Shown here piece by piece: positions 19,655 through 29,071 of a DNA stretch of 64,000 nucleotides; the stretch's first letter is position 1; every line of letters starts with the position of its first letter. This stretch comes from Ancylobacter novellus (GTDB taxonomy: Bacteria; Pseudomonadota; Alphaproteobacteria; Rhizobiales; Methylopilaceae): the NCBI GenBank assembly GCA_003241695.1, contig QFPN01000012.1, forward strand, positions 1 to 64,000, written 5' to 3'. The position numbers and the translations under genes are program-made. The notes below the pieces were generated by a model. It saw only the letters and a list, made by a program, of their open reading frames with translations, did not search any database and was not told the DNA's origin.

Positions 19655-20418
19655 TCGTCAATCACCGCGCAGTCGGCGCCATCTACCGCTTCGAGATGGC
19701 GCGCGCCTGGCGCACGGTCATGCAGAGCGTGATCTCGCCGGTGCTCTCGACCTCGCTCTATTTCGTGGTGTTCGGGGCCGCGATCGGCAGCCGCATCCAG
19801 GAAATCGGCGGCGTGACCTACGGGGCCTACATCGTCCCCGGCCTGATCATGCTGTCGCTGCTCACGCAGTCGATCGCCAACGCCTCCTTCGGCATCTACT
19901 TCCCGCGCTTCTCGGGCACGATCTACGAGCTGCTGTCGGCGCCGGTGTCGTTCCTCGAGGTGGTGGTGGCCTATGTCGGCGCCGCGGCAACGAAGTCGAT
20001 CCTCATCGGGCTGATCATGCTGGCGACGGCGTCGCTGTTCGTGCCGCTCAGGATCGAGCATCCGGGCTGGATGATCGCCTTCCTGCTGCTGACCGCCCTG
20101 ACCTTCTCGCTGTTCGGCTTCATCATCGGCATCTGGGCCGACGGCTTCGAGAAGCTGCAGCTCGTACCGCTGCTGATCGTGACGCCGCTGACCTTCCTCG
20201 GCGGCGCGTTCTACTCGATCGACATGCTGCCGCCGTTCTGGCGCAGCGTCTCGCTGCTGAACCCGGTGGTCTATCTGGTGTCGGGCTTCCGCTGGAGCTT
20301 CTTCGGCCACTCGGACGTCGGCGTGGGCCTGAGCCTCGCCATGACCTTCGTGTTCCTCGCGCTCTGCCTGGCGGGCGTGTGGTGGATCTTCCGGACCGGC
20401 TACCGCCTGAAGGCGTGA
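19651..20418 (+). CDS. ABC-2 exporter permease (YadH-like)
   Basis: 255 residues with six predicted membrane helices. Characteristic ABC2-membrane motifs are ISPVLSTSLYFVVFG, YIVPGLIMLS, LTPLTFLGGAFYSIDMLPP (quoted as TPLTFLGGAFYS) and NPVVYLVSGFRW. These match closely what I recall of E. coli YadH. It forms the membrane part of the exporter with the preceding ATPase, by translational coupling. The exported compound is not known for this subfamily. Confidence 0.9.
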
Positions 20419-20445
20419 GGCGCGCGGGGCCTGAATCCGCCTCCC

Positions 20446-20543
20446 CGTCATGCCGGCTCCTCTGCACGGGCGTCCACGACTTGGTCGTAGGGCGCCGGGA
20501 AAGCCGAAGTCGCGGACGCCAGCCGCAAGCTCGGGCCTGACGG
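20446..20543. repeat. Decayed copy of the CGTCCACGACTT palindromic repeat
   Basis: CGTCATGCC at the left, GTCCACGACTT at 20472-20482, AAGTCGCGGA at 20507-20516 and CCTGACGG at the right match the ends and inner arms of the two better preserved copies at 30433-30688. The hairpins are mutated. It lies between the convergent exporter permease and aminotransferase genes. Confidence 0.6.
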
Positions 20544-20576
20544 CGTCCCGGATCGGAGCCCATCACGCCGCGAGGT

Positions 20577-21758
20577 TCAGCCCGCCTTGCGCGTCCGAAG
20601 GAACTCGCCCATCCGCTCGAGCGCCCGCGCGATGTTCTCGGCCGAATTCGCGTAGGAGAGGCGAATGTAGCCTTCGCCGAGCACGCCGAAGTCCGGCCCG
20701 CCGATGACCGCGACGCCAGCCTCCTCGAGCAGCGCGGAGGCGAGCGGCTTGGCCTTCCAGCCGGTCTCCTTCACGTTCGGATAGGCGTAGAACGCGCCCT
20801 TGGGCGTGACGGAAGACACGCCCGGCAGCGCGTTGAGGCCTTCGGTGACGAGCTTGCGGCGCTTGTCGAACTCGGCGCGCATATGGGCGACGGCGTCCTG
20901 CGGGCCGTCGAGCGCCGCGATCCCCGCCCATTGTGTGGCTGCATTGACGCAGGACCAGGCGTTGACCCCGAGCTTGCGGACGTCGTCGTAGAGCTTCTTC
21001 GGCCAGACCGACCAGCCGAGCCGCCAGCCGGTCATCGCGTAGGTCTTGGACCAGCCGTTCAGGACGATCAGGCGGTCGCGGATCTCCGGATAGGCCAGCA
21101 GCGTCTGGTGCGTCAGCCCGTCGAAGATCAGCTGGTCGTAGATCTCGTCCGACATGATCGCGACGTCCGGATGGGCTTCGAGGCCCTTCACGAGCTTGTC
21201 GATTTCTTCCTTCGGGGTGACGCCGCCGGTCGGGTTGGCGGGCGAGTTGATGATCAGCAACCGCGTGTTCGGCGTGATCAGCGCCAGCGTCTCCTCCGCC
21301 GAGAACGCGAAGCCGTTCTCCTCGCGGATCGGCACCGGGATCGGGTTCGCGCCGGTGAACTCGATCATCGAGCGGTAAATCGGGAATCCGGGATCCGGAT
21401 AAAGGATGTCGGCGCCCGGCTCCCCGAACAGCAAGATCGCGGCGTACATCGTGACCTTGCCGCCGGGCACGATCATCACAAGTTCCGGATCGACCTCGAC
21501 GCCGAAGCGCCTGTCGAGGTCGCGCGAAACCGCTTCGCGCAAGGGAAGAATGCCGGTCGCCGGCGTGTAGCCGTGATGGCCGTCCTTCAGCGCCTTGACC
21601 GCCGCCTCGACGATGTGGGGCGGAGTCGGAAAATCCGGCTGGCCGATGCCAAGATTGACGATGTCCTTGCCTTCGGCCGTGAGTTTTGTCGCGCGGGCGA
21701 GCACCGCGAAGGCGTTCTCCTCGCCGATGCGGTCGAAGGCGGCGACGGTCTTCAGCAT
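20577..21758 (-). CDS. Class I/II pyridoxal-phosphate aminotransferase (aspartate aminotransferase type)
   Basis: 393 residues from ATG 21758, preceded by a strong GAGGAAGG ribosome site. Family marks in order: GIGQPDFPTP, GYTPATGILPLREAV, INSPANPTGG (cofactor-binding Asn), SDEIYDQL, the PLP Schiff-base lysine in GWSKTYAMTGWRLGW, and the substrate-binding Arg in GEGYIRLSYA. It transfers amino groups between amino acids and 2-oxo acids in the cytoplasm. Exact substrate (aspartate, alanine, aromatic) cannot be settled by eye. It is divergent from the PfpI-family gene. Confidence 0.9.
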   Translation of the reverse strand: MLKTVAAFDRIGEENAFAVLARATKLTAEGKDIVNLGIGQPDFPTPPHIVEAAVKALKDGHHGYTPATGILPLREAVSRDLDRRFGVEVDPELVMIVPGGKVTMYAAILLFGEPGADILYPDPGFPIYRSMIEFTGANPIPVPIREENGFAFSAEETLALITPNTRLLIINSPANPTGGVTPKEEIDKLVKGLEAHPDVAIMSDEIYDQLIFDGLTHQTLLAYPEIRDRLIVLNGWSKTYAMTGWRLGWSVWPKKLYDDVRKLGVNAWSCVNAATQWAGIAALDGPQDAVAHMRAEFDKRRKLVTEGLNALPGVSSVTPKGAFYAYPNVKETGWKAKPLASALLEEAGVAVIGGPDFGVLGEGYIRLSYANSAENIARALERMGEFLRTRKAG

Positions 21759-21867
21759 GGACGGCCCTTCCTCAAAATGGCGGAACGATCCGGCGGGCGA
21801 GCTGTTGCACAGGCAGGGCGCGACAGCGGACGCGCCGATCGCAGACCGAACATTCAAGGAGACACTC

Positions 21868-22440
21868 ATGTCCTCCCCTCTCGACGGGCGCAAGATCGCC
21901 GTTCTGGCCGCCGACGGCTTCGAACAGGTCGAACTCACCGAACCCGTGAAGGCGCTCAGGGACGCGGGCGCGGCCGTCTCGGTCGTCAGCCCGGAAGGCG
22001 GTTCTATCCAGGGCTTCAAGCACGACGAGCCGGGCGAGGCCGTGGCCGTCGACCTGGAGCTCGCCGCGGCGAAGGCCTCGGATTTCGACGGCCTGCTGAT
22101 CCCCGGCGGCCTGTTCAATCCTGACGCGCTTCGAACCGACGAGAAGGCGGTGGCGTTCGCAAAGGCCTTCTTCGAAGCCGGAAAGCCGGTCGCGGCGATC
22201 TGCCATGGGCCGCAGGTCCTGATCACCGCCGGCGTGGTCAAGGGTCGTCGGATGACGGGCTACAAGGCGATCCAGATCGATCTGAAGAACGCCGGCGCGA
22301 TCGTCTCCGACGAGGCGGTGGTGACGGATCAGGGCCTTGTGACCAGCCGCAACCCGGACGACATCCCAGCCTTCAACGCCAAGATCGTCGAGGAATTCGC
22401 GGAAGGTCGCCACCAGGGCCAGTCGCGCTCGGCCGCCTGA
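21868..22440 (+). CDS. DJ-1/PfpI family protein (type 1 glutamine amidotransferase-like)
   Basis: 190 residues from ATG 21868 with ribosome site AAGGAGA. The nucleophile elbow AICHGPQVLI carries the conserved Cys-His, with the partner Glu in DGFEQVEL near the start and ALRTDEKAVAF in between. Relatives (YhbO, PfpI, YajL) act as stress-related glyoxalases/deglycases or proteases. The GFKHDEPGE stretch is common in the YhbO-like branch. Cytoplasmic. A terminator hairpin follows at 22479-22510. Confidence 0.88.
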   Translation: MSSPLDGRKIAVLAADGFEQVELTEPVKALRDAGAAVSVVSPEGGSIQGFKHDEPGEAVAVDLELAAAKASDFDGLLIPGGLFNPDALRTDEKAVAFAKAFFEAGKPVAAICHGPQVLITAGVVKGRRMTGYKAIQIDLKNAGAIVSDEAVVTDQGLVTSRNPDDIPAFNAKIVEEFAEGRHQGQSRSAA

Positions 22441-22478
22441 CGCTCTCTGGCGGCGTTTCGCGCGGCCACGACAGAAGA

Positions 22479-22510
22479 AAACGGCGGCGGGCTCACGTCC
22501 GCCGCCGTTT
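22479..22510 (+). terminator. Intrinsic terminator of the PfpI-family gene
   Basis: A 12-base-pair perfect stem, AAACGGCGGCGG, 8-base loop, then CCGCCGCCGTTT. It lies 38 bases after the stop codon. The next gene starts only 19 bases later. Confidence 0.7.
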
Positions 22511-22528
22511 CATGGTCTGATCCCGCCC

Positions 22529-22939
22529 ATGACATTGTTTGCCCGCCTTTCCATCCTCGCCGTAGCCATCCTGCTCGCCGCCCCCGTCGCCGCGGCGCCC
22601 GTGAAGCAGACGGTGGTCGCGGCCAAGGTCGGGCGCTCCAACGTTCAAATCCGCATCGTCGTCCATCCGCAGGCGGACTTCTGCACCAAGGCGCTCGCCG
22701 AGAAGATCAGGGCGCGCGCCCGCGAACTCGGAGAGGCGCATGTGCGCCAGAACCTCAAGACGCTGATCGCCAAGGCCGGCACCGACGCGAGCGGGCCGAC
22801 GCAGTTCTTCGGCGTCGCCTTCCTCGCGGGCTGCCCGAAGGACGGCTCCGCCTGGGTCGCCTTCCCGGCGGAGGGCAAGGACAAGACGGTGTCGCGCTAC
22901 GCGCCGGAACTCGGCTGGTCGCCGATGATGAAACTCTGA
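22529..22939 (+). CDS. Hypothetical secreted protein
   Basis: 136 residues. A clear signal peptide (LFARLSILAVAILLAAPVAAAP, cleavage after about residue 23). The mature part of ~113 residues has two cysteines (DFCTKA, AGCPKDG) that could form a disulphide. No domain recognised. It lies directly after a terminator and 85 bases before the acetyltransferase gene. Confidence 0.65.
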   Translation: MTLFARLSILAVAILLAAPVAAAPVKQTVVAAKVGRSNVQIRIVVHPQADFCTKALAEKIRARARELGEAHVRQNLKTLIAKAGTDASGPTQFFGVAFLAGCPKDGSAWVAFPAEGKDKTVSRYAPELGWSPMMKL

Positions 22940-23024
22940 TGGATCGCCTCACGAAAAGACGTTGGACGAAGGGCGGCGGAAGCGTCAGGACGTTGCCTCC
23001 CACCGAACGGACCTGCGGCTTGCG

Positions 23025-23729
23025 ATGACCCCTCCGACCGATCCCGACCTCGTTCCCCCGCGCGGCCTCAAGGTCGAAGGATCCGCCCCGACGCGGCCCG
23101 TCCCCGTCACGCTCGAAGGCCGCCATGTCGTCCTCGGTCCGCTCGATCCGGAGAAGGACGCGGCCGACCTCTATCCGGCGACCCATGGGGCCGAGAAGGA
23201 GAGGCTGTTCGCCTATTTGTTCGACGGCCCGTTCGAAAGCGAGGACGCGATGGCCGAGGCGCTGCGGACCGCCGCGGCCTCCGCTGAAAACGCCACGCTC
23301 GCGATCCGAGACAGGACGACGGGCCGGACGCTCGGACGCGCGACCTTCATGCGGGTCGAGCTCAATCACCGAACCGTCGAGGTCGGCTCGATCCTGTTCT
23401 CGCCGGCGCTCGCCCGCACGCCGGCCGCGACCGAGGCCATGTATCTGATGGCGGCCCACGCCTTCTCGCTCGGCTTCCGCCGCTACGAATGGAAATGCGA
23501 CGCGCTCAACGCGCCCTCGCGCGCCGCGGCGCTTCGCTACGGCTTCCGTTTCGAGGGGATTTTCCGAAAACACATGATCATCAAGGGCCGCAGCCGCGAC
23601 ACGGCCTGGTTCGCGATGACCGAGGACGACTGGCCGGCGGTCAAGGCCGCCTTCGAGGCCTGGCTCGCGCCGGAGAACTTCGACGCGGAAGGGCGGCAGA
23701 TCCGGCGGCTGGCCGATCTGAGAGGCTGA
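23025..23729 (+). CDS. GNAT-family N-acetyltransferase (RimJ/RimL-like)
   Basis: 234 residues from ATG 23025; a TTG at 22962 would add 21 residues without family support. Motifs of the RimJ/L-type acetyltransferases: LEGRHVVLGPL, RTLGRATFMRVE, VEVGSILFSP, YEWKCDALNAPSRAAALRYG (quoted as CDALNAPSRAAALRYGF) and FEGIFRKHMIIKGRSRDT. It acetylates an amino group of a protein N-terminus or small molecule using acetyl-CoA. The substrate is not predictable. Convergent with the diguanylate cyclase gene. Confidence 0.88.
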   Translation: MTPPTDPDLVPPRGLKVEGSAPTRPVPVTLEGRHVVLGPLDPEKDAADLYPATHGAEKERLFAYLFDGPFESEDAMAEALRTAAASAENATLAIRDRTTGRTLGRATFMRVELNHRTVEVGSILFSPALARTPAATEAMYLMAAHAFSLGFRRYEWKCDALNAPSRAAALRYGFRFEGIFRKHMIIKGRSRDTAWFAMTEDDWPAVKAAFEAWLAPENFDAEGRQIRRLADLRG

Positions 23730-23747
23730 GGCGCGCGGCCGACGACC

Positions 23748-25505
23748 TTACATCGCGACCACGACGAGGCCGTTCCTGCCGCCCTGCTTCGCCGCGTAAA
23801 GGGCCTCGTCGGCCCGAGCCAGAAGATCGGCCGGGCCGACGCCCGAGAGATCCGAGGCGACGACGCAGCCGCAGCTTACCGTCAGATAGGGCGCGATCGG
23901 CGACCCGGCGTGCGGTATCCGCAGCTTCTCCAGTTCGGCGGCGATGCGGCCCAGAACGGCTTTCGGCCGCTCCGTTTCAGGCAGCAGCAGCACGAACTCC
24001 TCGCCGCCGTAGCGCGCCGCCAGATCGTAGGACCGGCGGGCCGCCGAATCGAGGATCCGCGCCACGGCCCTCAGCGCGGCGTCGCCCTGCGTATGACCAT
24101 ACAGATCGTTGTAGCTCTTGAAGAAATCGACGTCGATCATCGCCAGCGCAACCGGCAGGCTGATCCTGGCGGCGTGCGAACACGCCCTCGCCAGCTCTAG
24201 GTCCAGACGGCGCCGGTTCGCGATGGCCGTCAGCGGATCTTCGAACGCCTGCTTTTCCAGCTCTTCGCCGTGCCGGATCAGGAGCCGCCGTTCTTCCCGC
24301 TGACGCTCTTCGGCGAGCCGCTCTTCGGTTATGTCGACGACGAAGCCCACCGCCCGGCTCGAAACGCCGGTCAGGTCTTCCAGGATGGTCGCGATCGAGC
24401 GCACCCAGCGGATTTCGCCGTCCGCCCGCACAATCCGAAACTCGATCGAATAGTCCTGCTTCGAAGCGACGAGACGCGCGAGAGTCTCGTCGACCTCCGT
24501 CGCACGATCCACGTCCTCGGGATGGATGAAAGTCCGGAACTCCGCGATCGAACGGACCCCTGGCTCAGGATCGCGCCCCATGATGCGGTGCCACTGCGTG
24601 TCGCAATGCAGGATGTCGCCCGCGAAGTCATAGTCCCAGACGCCGAGGCCTCCCAACCGGGCGGCCAACATCAAGCGTTCGTGTTTCTGACGCAGCTCAA
24701 GTTCGGTTTTCTTCAGCCCGGTGACGTCGCGCGCCACCAGGACCAGACCGACGATCGCGCCGTCTTCGTCGCGCTGCGCGTCCATCGTCGTGAGAAAGAC
24801 CCTGTTCTCCCCGTCCAGACGCACGCTCTGTTCCGATGTGGCGGAGGCGCCGGACGCGATCACTCGCCGCTCCACGCGCTGAATGTGCGCGCCGCTCTCG
24901 TCGCCCAGAATGTCGGTGGTGGTCTTGCCGAGAGCCTGTTCCTCGGTCAGGCCGCGCAGCCGTTCTGCGCTCTTGTTGAGAAGCTGATGACGTCCGTCCC
25001 GATCCTGGAACAGGATCGCGTCCTGCGCGCTGTCCATCACCGCGCGAAGCTTGTCGCGCGCTTCGGCGAGTTCGCTCGTGCGCTGTTCGACGCGGCGCTC
25101 CAGCTCACGATTGAGCGTCTCGATCGCGACCCGGGCGGCCTCCCGATCGCTGACGTCGCGCGCGAGGCCGAGAAACAGTTTGCGCCCGTCGATGATCTGG
25201 CAGGCGACGCTGATCTCGACCGGGAACGTCGACTTGTCCTTGCGAAGAGCCACCTGGCTGAACGTCATCGCCATGCCGGGCCGCGCCGCAGCCCATTGAG
25301 CGGCGTTTTCCTCCGGGGTGGCGCCTATGGAGACGTCGTTGATCGTCAGCGCAAGAAGCTCTTCGCGCGACCACTGAAGATCCTCGATGGTGCGCTCGTT
25401 TACGTCGAGTATCCGACCTTCGACGTCATGCACGAAATATCCGTCGGGCACGCTCTCCAGAAGAACTCGCGGGCAACTCGGGACCATTTCGATTTTTTTG
25501 GACAT
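23748..25505 (-). CDS. Diguanylate cyclase with three PAS domains
   Basis: 585 residues, no membrane helix. PAS1 spans about 10-125, a coiled coil about 125-155 (ELERRVEQRTSELAEARDKL), PAS2 about 150-270, PAS3 with its PAC segment about 280-400. The GGDEF domain is about 425-580 with catalytic GGEEF and substrate residues in DVDFFKSYND. An inhibitory RxxD site (RSYD) lies exactly five residues before GGEEF, so the enzyme should show product feedback. No EAL domain is present. It makes cyclic di-GMP in response to an unknown cytoplasmic signal. Confidence 0.92.
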   Translation of the reverse strand: MSKKIEMVPSCPRVLLESVPDGYFVHDVEGRILDVNERTIEDLQWSREELLALTINDVSIGATPEENAAQWAAARPGMAMTFSQVALRKDKSTFPVEISVACQIIDGRKLFLGLARDVSDREAARVAIETLNRELERRVEQRTSELAEARDKLRAVMDSAQDAILFQDRDGRHQLLNKSAERLRGLTEEQALGKTTTDILGDESGAHIQRVERRVIASGASATSEQSVRLDGENRVFLTTMDAQRDEDGAIVGLVLVARDVTGLKKTELELRQKHERLMLAARLGGLGVWDYDFAGDILHCDTQWHRIMGRDPEPGVRSIAEFRTFIHPEDVDRATEVDETLARLVASKQDYSIEFRIVRADGEIRWVRSIATILEDLTGVSSRAVGFVVDITEERLAEERQREERRLLIRHGEELEKQAFEDPLTAIANRRRLDLELARACSHAARISLPVALAMIDVDFFKSYNDLYGHTQGDAALRAVARILDSAARRSYDLAARYGGEEFVLLLPETERPKAVLGRIAAELEKLRIPHAGSPIAPYLTVSCGCVVASDLSGVGPADLLARADEALYAAKQGGRNGLVVVAM

Positions 25506-25619
25506 GCCGATCTCGTCGTCGTCCAGCTCACCCTTACCAAACTATCCGATATCGGCCTGCGCCGCCTATCGAAGCGCCAAGCGGGTTAAGTGATTTGAAG
25601 CGACAGGGCGGCCAGCGCT

Positions 25620-26093
25620 TCACTCCTCGTCGTCCGCCTCTTCCTCGCCCGGGGCGGCTCCGAGCTTCCCGCCGAGATTGGCACCGACCTTGCGCAGCAG
25701 CTTGCGGATCCTCTTGCGGTCCTTGCCGTCGACGCCCTCGCAGGCCTCGCGTTCGAGTTCGCTCCAGACGCCCTGCACGGCTTCCGCGCGGCGGCGGCCC
25801 TCCTCGGTCAGCTCCACCCGCACGACGCGCCCGTCGCCGCTGACGGCGCTGCGCTCGACGAGCCCCTGGGCCGCAAGCCGCGCCACGGTCTTGGACGCCG
25901 TCGGCGGCCGCACCCGAAGCTCCGCGGCGAGATCGCCCATGGTGCGGCCGTTCTCGGTGTCGAGCAAGGTGAGGACCTGTTCCTGTCCCGGAAACAAGCC
26001 GAGCTGGGCCAGCAACTGCGCGCTTCGGGCGCGATGCAGCCGCGAGGCGTGAAGCAGTTCATAGCCCACGGTCTTGGCGTAGGGGCTTTTCAT
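25620..26093 (-). CDS. MarR-family transcriptional regulator
   Basis: 157 residues from ATG 26093. The winged helix includes LGLFPGQEQVLTLLD, ENGRTMGDLAAELRVRPPTA (recognition helix) and LVERSAVSGDGRVVRVELTEEGR (wing, quoted in part as SGDGRVVRVELTEEG). The C-terminus is unusually acidic (GEEEADDEE). It is divergent from the peptidase gene across 66 bases and may regulate it or itself; no clear operator was found. Confidence 0.88.
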   Translation of the reverse strand: MKSPYAKTVGYELLHASRLHRARSAQLLAQLGLFPGQEQVLTLLDTENGRTMGDLAAELRVRPPTASKTVARLAAQGLVERSAVSGDGRVVRVELTEEGRRRAEAVQGVWSELEREACEGVDGKDRKRIRKLLRKVGANLGGKLGAAPGEEEADDEE

Positions 26094-26159
26094 GGCTCGC
26101 CCTCTGCGAACGTCTCTTCTGCGGAGTCTTATCTCGCCGACAAAGCATATGCTGCGCAG

Positions 26160-26912
26160 ATGACAGGAAGTCGAGAGCCGACGCGCAAAGCGCGCAATGA
26201 AGAAATCCTGGACGTCCGTCGCAGGAGCGCGCCGACGGCGGACGCGCCCCGCCTGCTCGTGACGGCGTTCGGCCGTTTCGACGGCGGTCCCAACTGTTCC
26301 GACATGCTGCTCGACCGCCTCGTCCGCGAGCGCGAGACGATCGAGTCGCTCTGGGGCGGCCCGGTCGGCTTCGCCCGTCTCGTGGTGGACACCCAGGCGG
26401 CCGACCGCCAGCTCGCGGCGGCGCTCGCCGAGGCTCGCCCCACCCACGTCCTCCTGACCGGACAGGCGGCGGGGCGGGAGGCCGTCAGCTTCGAGCGCGT
26501 CGCCCGCAACGTCCGGGATCTCGGCGCGCCGGACGAACGCGGGCTCGCAGGGCCGCTCGGCCCCGTCCGTCCGGGCGGACCGGCGACGCGCACGGCGACA
26601 TGGCCCGATCTCGAAGGCGCGGTCGCGGCCGTCGCCGACGCGGGCGTCCCCGCGGCGCTCTCCGACGACGCCGGAACCCATCTCTGCAACCAGACGCTCT
26701 ATCTCGCGCTCGAAGCCGCGGAGCGCGCCAGCCCGGGCTTCGTCGCGACCTTCCTGCATCTGCCGCTCGCGCCGGAGCAGGTCGCGGCCGGCGCGCCCGC
26801 GGCCGCGCGGCTCGACGCCTGCTTCGCCATGCCGATCGACGACATGGCGCGTGCGGTCGCGGCCTTTCTGGTCCATACCCGGCGCTCTTCGCATGACACG
26901 CGGGACCCCTGA
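26160..26912 (+). CDS. Peptidase C15 (pyroglutamyl-peptidase I) family protein
   Basis: 250 residues from ATG 26160. LLVTAFGRFDGGPNCSD matches the N-terminus of the family (TGFGPFxGxxxNPS). The catalytic triad candidates are Glu in SFERVARN, Cys in GTHLCNQTLY and His in TFLHLP, in the right order. It would remove N-terminal pyroglutamate from peptides in the cytoplasm. The creatininase-family gene follows after 3 bases, so the two are co-transcribed. The ~30-residue basic N-terminal extension may mean the true start is later. Confidence 0.82.
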   Translation: MTGSREPTRKARNEEILDVRRRSAPTADAPRLLVTAFGRFDGGPNCSDMLLDRLVRERETIESLWGGPVGFARLVVDTQAADRQLAAALAEARPTHVLLTGQAAGREAVSFERVARNVRDLGAPDERGLAGPLGPVRPGGPATRTATWPDLEGAVAAVADAGVPAALSDDAGTHLCNQTLYLALEAAERASPGFVATFLHLPLAPEQVAAGAPAAARLDACFAMPIDDMARAVAAFLVHTRRSSHDTRDP

Positions 26913-26915
26913 GCC

Positions 26916-27740
26916 ATGACCGCCGCCGCAGCGACCCTGCCCCGCCGCCGCTGGACCGAGATGACGACCGAGGATTTCCGCGATCCCGGCGTCGCCGACT
27001 GGATCGCGGTGCTGCCGGTCGCAGCCGTCGAGCAGCACGGGCCGCACCTGCCGCTCGGCGTCGACGCGATCATCGGCGACGGCTATCTCGCGCGGGCGCT
27101 CGAACTGCTGCCGGCGGAGCTGCCCGTGACCGTGCTGCCGGCGCAACGGATCGGAACCTCGGTCGAGCACGCGGCCTTTCCCGGCACGCTCTCGATCAGC
27201 CCAGAGACCGTCATCCGCGCCTGGACCGAGATCGGCGAGTCGGTCGCGCGCGCCGGGGTGCGCAAGATCGTGCTGATGAACGCCCATGGCGGCAACACGG
27301 CGGCGCTCGACGTCGTCGCGCGCTCGCTGCGGGTCCGCCGCGGCATGCTTGCGGTGTGCTGCCACTGGCAGCGTTTCGGCTATCCGGCCGGAACCTTCGA
27401 CGCCGGCGAACTCCGCCACGGCATCCACGGCGGCGAGATCGAGACGTCGCTGATGCTGGCCTTCCGGCCGGATCTGGTGCGGATGGACGAGGCCCGCGAC
27501 TTCCGCCCCTACACGCTCGACATGGAGCGCGACTTCGCGCATCTGCGCGCGACCTCGCCCGCGGGCTTCGGATGGATGTCGCAGGACATCAACGAAACGG
27601 GCGCGATCGGAAACGCCGCCGCGGCGACCGCGGAGGCGGGCCGCGTGTCGATCGAGCACGGCGCCCGCGCCTTCGTCGACCTGCTCCGGGACGTCGCCCG
27701 CTTCCCCATGGAGAGGCTGTCGCGCGGCCCGATCGCCTGA
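26916..27740 (+). CDS. Creatininase-family amidohydrolase
   Basis: 274 residues. Metal ligands of the creatininase fold are present: AVEQHGPHLPLGVD (Glu, His, Asp), LMNAHGGN (His) and HGGEIETS (Glu). Members include creatinine amidohydrolase and enzymes that open cyclic amides in cofactor pathways. Pairing with a C15 pyroglutamyl peptidase suggests a role in lactam/cyclic-amide peptide turnover, but this is inference. The start follows the peptidase stop by 3 bases. Confidence 0.85.
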   Translation: MTAAAATLPRRRWTEMTTEDFRDPGVADWIAVLPVAAVEQHGPHLPLGVDAIIGDGYLARALELLPAELPVTVLPAQRIGTSVEHAAFPGTLSISPETVIRAWTEIGESVARAGVRKIVLMNAHGGNTAALDVVARSLRVRRGMLAVCCHWQRFGYPAGTFDAGELRHGIHGGEIETSLMLAFRPDLVRMDEARDFRPYTLDMERDFAHLRATSPAGFGWMSQDINETGAIGNAAAATAEAGRVSIEHGARAFVDLLRDVARFPMERLSRGPIA

Positions 27741-27809
27741 AGGGTCGACAAAGCGCCGGCCGCGGTTCCAAGATGCGCGACCGACAACGATAAGAAAGGC
27801 AGCGGGGGA

Positions 27810-28022
27810 ATGGGAGACGTTCGGCAGGATGAGCGGCTGATCGAAGGCCTCAAGGTCATCGAGACGACCGAGACCGACAACGTGCTGCGCTGGGACGGAT
27901 CGGTCCTCTATGTCGAGCACGACGTCTACCACAACGGCCAGCTCGTCCATCGCAGGTACCGCCGCAAGGTGACGGCGGAAGTCGCCAAGGTTCTGCTCAG
28001 CGTGATCGCCGGCAAGGCCTGA
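27810..28022 (+). CDS. Small hypothetical protein
   Basis: 70 residues, cytoplasmic, charged. The sequence reads like a small beta-rich protein (VLRWDGSVLYVEHDVYHNG) followed by a helix (EVAKVLLSVIAG). A GGGGG purine run sits right before ATG 27810. No family recognised. It lies between the creatininase gene and the convergent esterase gene. Confidence 0.6.
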   Translation: MGDVRQDERLIEGLKVIETTETDNVLRWDGSVLYVEHDVYHNGQLVHRRYRRKVTAEVAKVLLSVIAGKA

Positions 28023-28034
28023 CGGGCGGCGCCC

Positions 28035-28985
28035 TCAGCCCTTCAGGAACGCCATCACCCGCTCGAAGGCCGGCCCGGCGTTGGGCTCCGACAGCGACGT
28101 GAGGACATGGGCGGAGCCCGGCCAGACGGACAGCTCCGCCGCATTGCCCGCCGCGACCCAGCGCGAGGCCATGAACAGCGTGTCGTCGACGAGCGGGTCG
28201 CGCGTCCCGACCGTGAAGATCGCGGGCGGCAGGCCGGACAGGTCGGCGTAGAGCGGCGAGACGTCAGGATCGCGCAGGTCCTCGCCGTTCTGCAGGAAGT
28301 TCGCGGCGAACATCCGGAGGTCGCGCGTGCCGAGGATGAGCTTCTGGTTGCCGAAGGCGCGGGCGCTCGGCGTGAGCGACATGTCGAAGCTGCCCGCCGT
28401 GAGATTGGCGCGCGCGAACGGCGTCAGGCCATGGCGGTCGCGCAGCCGCACCAGCGTCACGGCCGTCAGATGCGCGCCGGCCGACTCGCCGCCGATCAGC
28501 AGCGTCTCGGCGCCGAACCGCGCCTTCGCCTCGCGCGCGACCCAAAGCGCCGCCGCCTCGCAGTCGTCCGGGCCGGCCGGATAGGGGTTTTCGGGCGCGA
28601 GCCGGTAGTCGACCGAGAGGCAGGCGAAGCCGAGTTCGCTCGCCAGACGCTCGAGCCGCGGGTCGTCCTGGTCGGCGGTTCCGAGAGTCCAGCCGCCGCT
28701 GTGGAAATGCAGGTAGACCGCGCTCGGGGTCTCGGGAGCGATCACGCGGATCGGGATTTCGCCCGCGGGTCCCGGAATCCGGATCGTCTCCGCGCGCGCG
28801 CTCTTCGGCTCGACGACGAAGGGCGTGAGCCCCTTGGACCGACGCGCCCTGATCTCGGCGGGACCGAGCGACCACGGATCCGGCGCCAGGCTCGCCTGCG
28901 CGATCAGCCGCCGGGCGAGATCGTCGGTTCCCGCAGGCGCGGCGCCGGGGGCGAAGACGGCGGGGTCGAGGACGATCGGCTTCAT
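28035..28985 (-). CDS. Alpha/beta hydrolase (hormone-sensitive-lipase-like esterase)
   Basis: 316 residues from ATG 28985. The oxyanion-hole motif appears as HFHSGGW (HGGGW variant), the nucleophile as GGESAGAH, the acid as Asp in GTRDPLVDD, and the base as His in GSAHVL near the end. SVDYRLAPENPYPAG is typical of the HSL (group IV) esterase family. It should hydrolyse short-chain carboxyl esters. Replacement of one oxyanion glycine by serine is unusual but tolerated in some members. Divergent from the yjbQ-like gene. Confidence 0.88.
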   Translation of the reverse strand: MKPIVLDPAVFAPGAAPAGTDDLARRLIAQASLAPDPWSLGPAEIRARRSKGLTPFVVEPKSARAETIRIPGPAGEIPIRVIAPETPSAVYLHFHSGGWTLGTADQDDPRLERLASELGFACLSVDYRLAPENPYPAGPDDCEAAALWVAREAKARFGAETLLIGGESAGAHLTAVTLVRLRDRHGLTPFARANLTAGSFDMSLTPSARAFGNQKLILGTRDLRMFAANFLQNGEDLRDPDVSPLYADLSGLPPAIFTVGTRDPLVDDTLFMASRWVAAGNAAELSVWPGSAHVLTSLSEPNAGPAFERVMAFLKG

Positions 28986-29071
28986 CGAAAGCGCTCCGGC
29001 GGTTCGGACGGCGCAGAGAAAACGCGAGCCCGCCCCTCGCCGCAAGCCCGCCGCGCCCGAGATCGAGCGAC

